From the NCBI GenBank assembly GCA_021372945.1, contig JAJFTK010000012.1, positions 25,895-89,894 on the forward strand: a stretch of DNA of 64,000 bases, written 5' to 3'. The position numbers were made by a program, and so were the translations under genes. The notes beneath the pieces are model-generated. The model was not told where the DNA came from, did no database searches, and saw only the letters and a list, made by a program, of their open reading frames with translations. Source of the stretch: Planctomycetaceae bacterium (lineage in GTDB: Bacteria; Planctomycetota; Phycisphaerae; Sedimentisphaerales; Anaerohalosphaeraceae). This document shows positions 62,738 to 64,000 of the stretch, piece after piece (the first letter of the stretch is position 1; every line of letters begins with the position of its first letter).

Positions 62738-64000
62738 CTATTTTCTGTCCAGGGTTTCCAGAACGACCGGGCCAATCAGCCCCGAAGGCTGCAAGTCCTC
62801 GTTCGCCTTGACATCGCTGACTGTCAACCATGTTTTCCGCTGACTTTCAGGCATGCCCTGCTCTTTAACCAGGTAGTTTCGCCACAGGTTGACCACTTCG
62901 GCTTCAATCACGTTTTTGCCCGGCTTAATAAGATTGGTCACATCCAGGACAAATGGCTCCATCCAGACCCCGCCTGCGGGTTTTCCATTGACGGTCACTT
63001 CCGCCATTACATGGACCGAACCGAGATTGACGAAAACGTCCTTCCCTTCGGGAACTTGGTCTAATGAAAATTCAGCGGTATAAACCGCTGTTCCGGAATA
63101 GTGCTTAATGGAATCGCTGTCGCTTTTCGACCAGTCGACCAGAGTGTCCATTGTCAGCGTTTTTTGGACATCTATCACAGAGTTGCTAAATTCAACCGTC
63201 CAGGGCCCATCAATTGTCTTCCAGGACTTACGCTGCGGGAAGTTGCTCTGATACTCTGCAATTCCTTTGGCCGTTGATCCCTCCGCAAAAACGATAAACT
63301 GGCTCTGACGGGGTTCCAGCGAAATCGGAACCGCAGTCCCCTGCGGCATTTGACTGTACTCCGGCAGCCGTCGAATCTGACCTGTCATCGCATCCCACAA
63401 CTGCGGTTTCAATCCCTCAACTCTGAACACAGGCTGGATATCCACTCGCCTGTCAGACTGATTGGAAAGGAAATAAATATCCATGCCGGGTATCGTTCGA
63501 TGTGTCCATAGAACCGACGCTTCGGACAGATCAACATCCCTGCTGACACGCAGTTGGTCGAGCACCTGCTGAAGATCCAGACTATTAAATACACTTCCCT
63601 GCCCGTACTTGCGGGACAACTTGCCGCCAGAATAGTTCGCTCCCCACATCTCATCTGCCATTGCCCGTACCTGCAGATCACATTCGGGGTAACCCTGAAG
63701 ACTCGGCGACCTGGAAGGTTTTGGCCCGTAAATCGCACCGCCTTCTTTAACGAGTTTTTCAAGTTTGGCAAGCACCGCGGGCCGCATTGTCTCAAGCGGC
63801 GGCAGCACCATCAAGCGGTAGGCCGCGCCGCTGGGCAATACAAGTTTGCCGTCTTTTACCTGCATGTCCCTGACTATTACTTCGGCGTTGATGTAGTCAT
63901 AGGAATATCCCTGAGGCAGTTCCGGGTCACGGACGCCTGTCATTTTGGGAGCGTTTTCGCTGATGAAATAACATACATCCGCGACATACGAACCCTGCTG
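62738..64000 (-). CDS. GH106-like alpha-L-rhamnosidase, C-terminal part
   Basis: The frame is open beyond base 64000 (reading QQGSYVADVCYFISENAPK before the first visible ATG), so the N-terminal part lies outside the window. The ~420 visible residues have the build of large secreted hydrolases: a domain with VLPPLETMRPAVLAKLE, then a galactose-binding-like beta-sandwich (WSKSDSDSIKHYSGTAVYTAEF, GSVHVMAEVTVNGKPAG, VEAEVVNLWRNYLV) typical of GH106 and some GH2-related enzymes. GH106 cuts alpha-L-rhamnosides of pectin. It heads the carbohydrate gene group on this strand. Confidence 0.75.
   Translation of the reverse strand, partial: QQGSYVADVCYFISENAPKMTGVRDPELPQGYSYDYINAEVIVRDMQVKDGKLVLPSGAAYRLMVLPPLETMRPAVLAKLEKLVKEGGAIYGPKPSRSPSLQGYPECDLQVRAMADEMWGANYSGGKLSRKYGQGSVFNSLDLQQVLDQLRVSRDVDLSEASVLWTHRTIPGMDIYFLSNQSDRRVDIQPVFRVEGLKPQLWDAMTGQIRRLPEYSQMPQGTAVPISLEPRQSQFIVFAEGSTAKGIAEYQSNFPQRKSWKTIDGPWTVEFSNSVIDVQKTLTMDTLVDWSKSDSDSIKHYSGTAVYTAEFSLDQVPEGKDVFVNLGSVHVMAEVTVNGKPAGGVWMEPFVLDVTNLIKPGKNVIEAEVVNLWRNYLVKEQGMPESQRKTWLTVSDVKANEDLQPSGLIGPVVLETLDRK

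Overview
The window is bacterial chromosome with dense, mostly ordinary coding and no prophage, insertion sequence or CRISPR array. Several traits suggest the PVC group, most likely Planctomycetota of the Phycisphaerae type: a bacterial topoisomerase VI B subunit, a fused AroD-AroE enzyme, a large pseudopilin operon, a free-standing LigD-type phosphoesterase domain, a large PEP-binding protein, a two-partner secretion pair and glycoside hydrolases. This placement is inference from gene content; no rRNA is present. The glycyl radical enzyme and phosphate acetyltransferase point to an anaerobic, fermentative, carbohydrate- and amino-acid-using lifestyle.

Layout. 1-7.5 kb (+): end of a glycyl radical enzyme (hydroxyproline dehydratase-like), gdhA, a PEP/pyruvate-binding protein with a C-terminal nucleotidyltransferase domain, tRNA-Arg(ACG), pta, and a LigD phosphoesterase-like protein. 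7.5-13.7 kb (-): hexose-phosphate mutase, a remnant of a four-helix-bundle gene, top6B, serA, a lipoprotein and a DUF2752 membrane protein. 13.7-17 kb (+): inositol-monophosphatase family protein and a large secreted protein ending in a TlpA-like thioredoxin domain. 17-33 kb (-): one long type II secretion/type IV pilus-like locus, read as PilB-like ATPase, PilT, GspE, GspF, then seven class III-leader pseudopilins and a GspK-like protein. 33-35.4 kb (-): cinA and a sorbitol dehydrogenase-like enzyme. 35.7-42.7 kb (+): a TpsB/TpsA two-partner secretion operon with its own promoter and terminator. 42.7-43.6 kb (-): a TPR protein. 43.9-48 kb (+): a specialised type II fatty acid/polyketide locus (dehydratase, long ACP, dehydratase, chain-length-factor-like ketosynthase, active ketosynthase). 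48-51.9 kb (+): serS and comEC. 51.9-56.7 kb (-): OmpA-like lipoprotein, prepilin peptidase, argG, aroDE. 56.9-57.7 kb (+): M14 peptidase lipoprotein. 57.8-64 kb (-): AI-2E family permease, Tat-type aldo/keto reductase, a beta-helix/CBM6 protein and the end of a GH106-like hydrolase, which look like a polysaccharide-degradation cluster.

How the parts connect. The pseudopilins at 17-27 kb need the prepilin peptidase at 52.6-53.8 kb; ComEC and the PilT/PilB ATPases could together serve DNA uptake. The acyl locus at 44-48 kb has a KS-alpha/KS-beta pair and is the best candidate for an uncommon lipid or polyene pathway. The second main source of interest is small-scale: three intergenic arrays of different 7-bp units, dispersed repeats that supply start codons and leader peptides to pseudopilin genes, and hairpins or palindromes at promoters and operon junctions.
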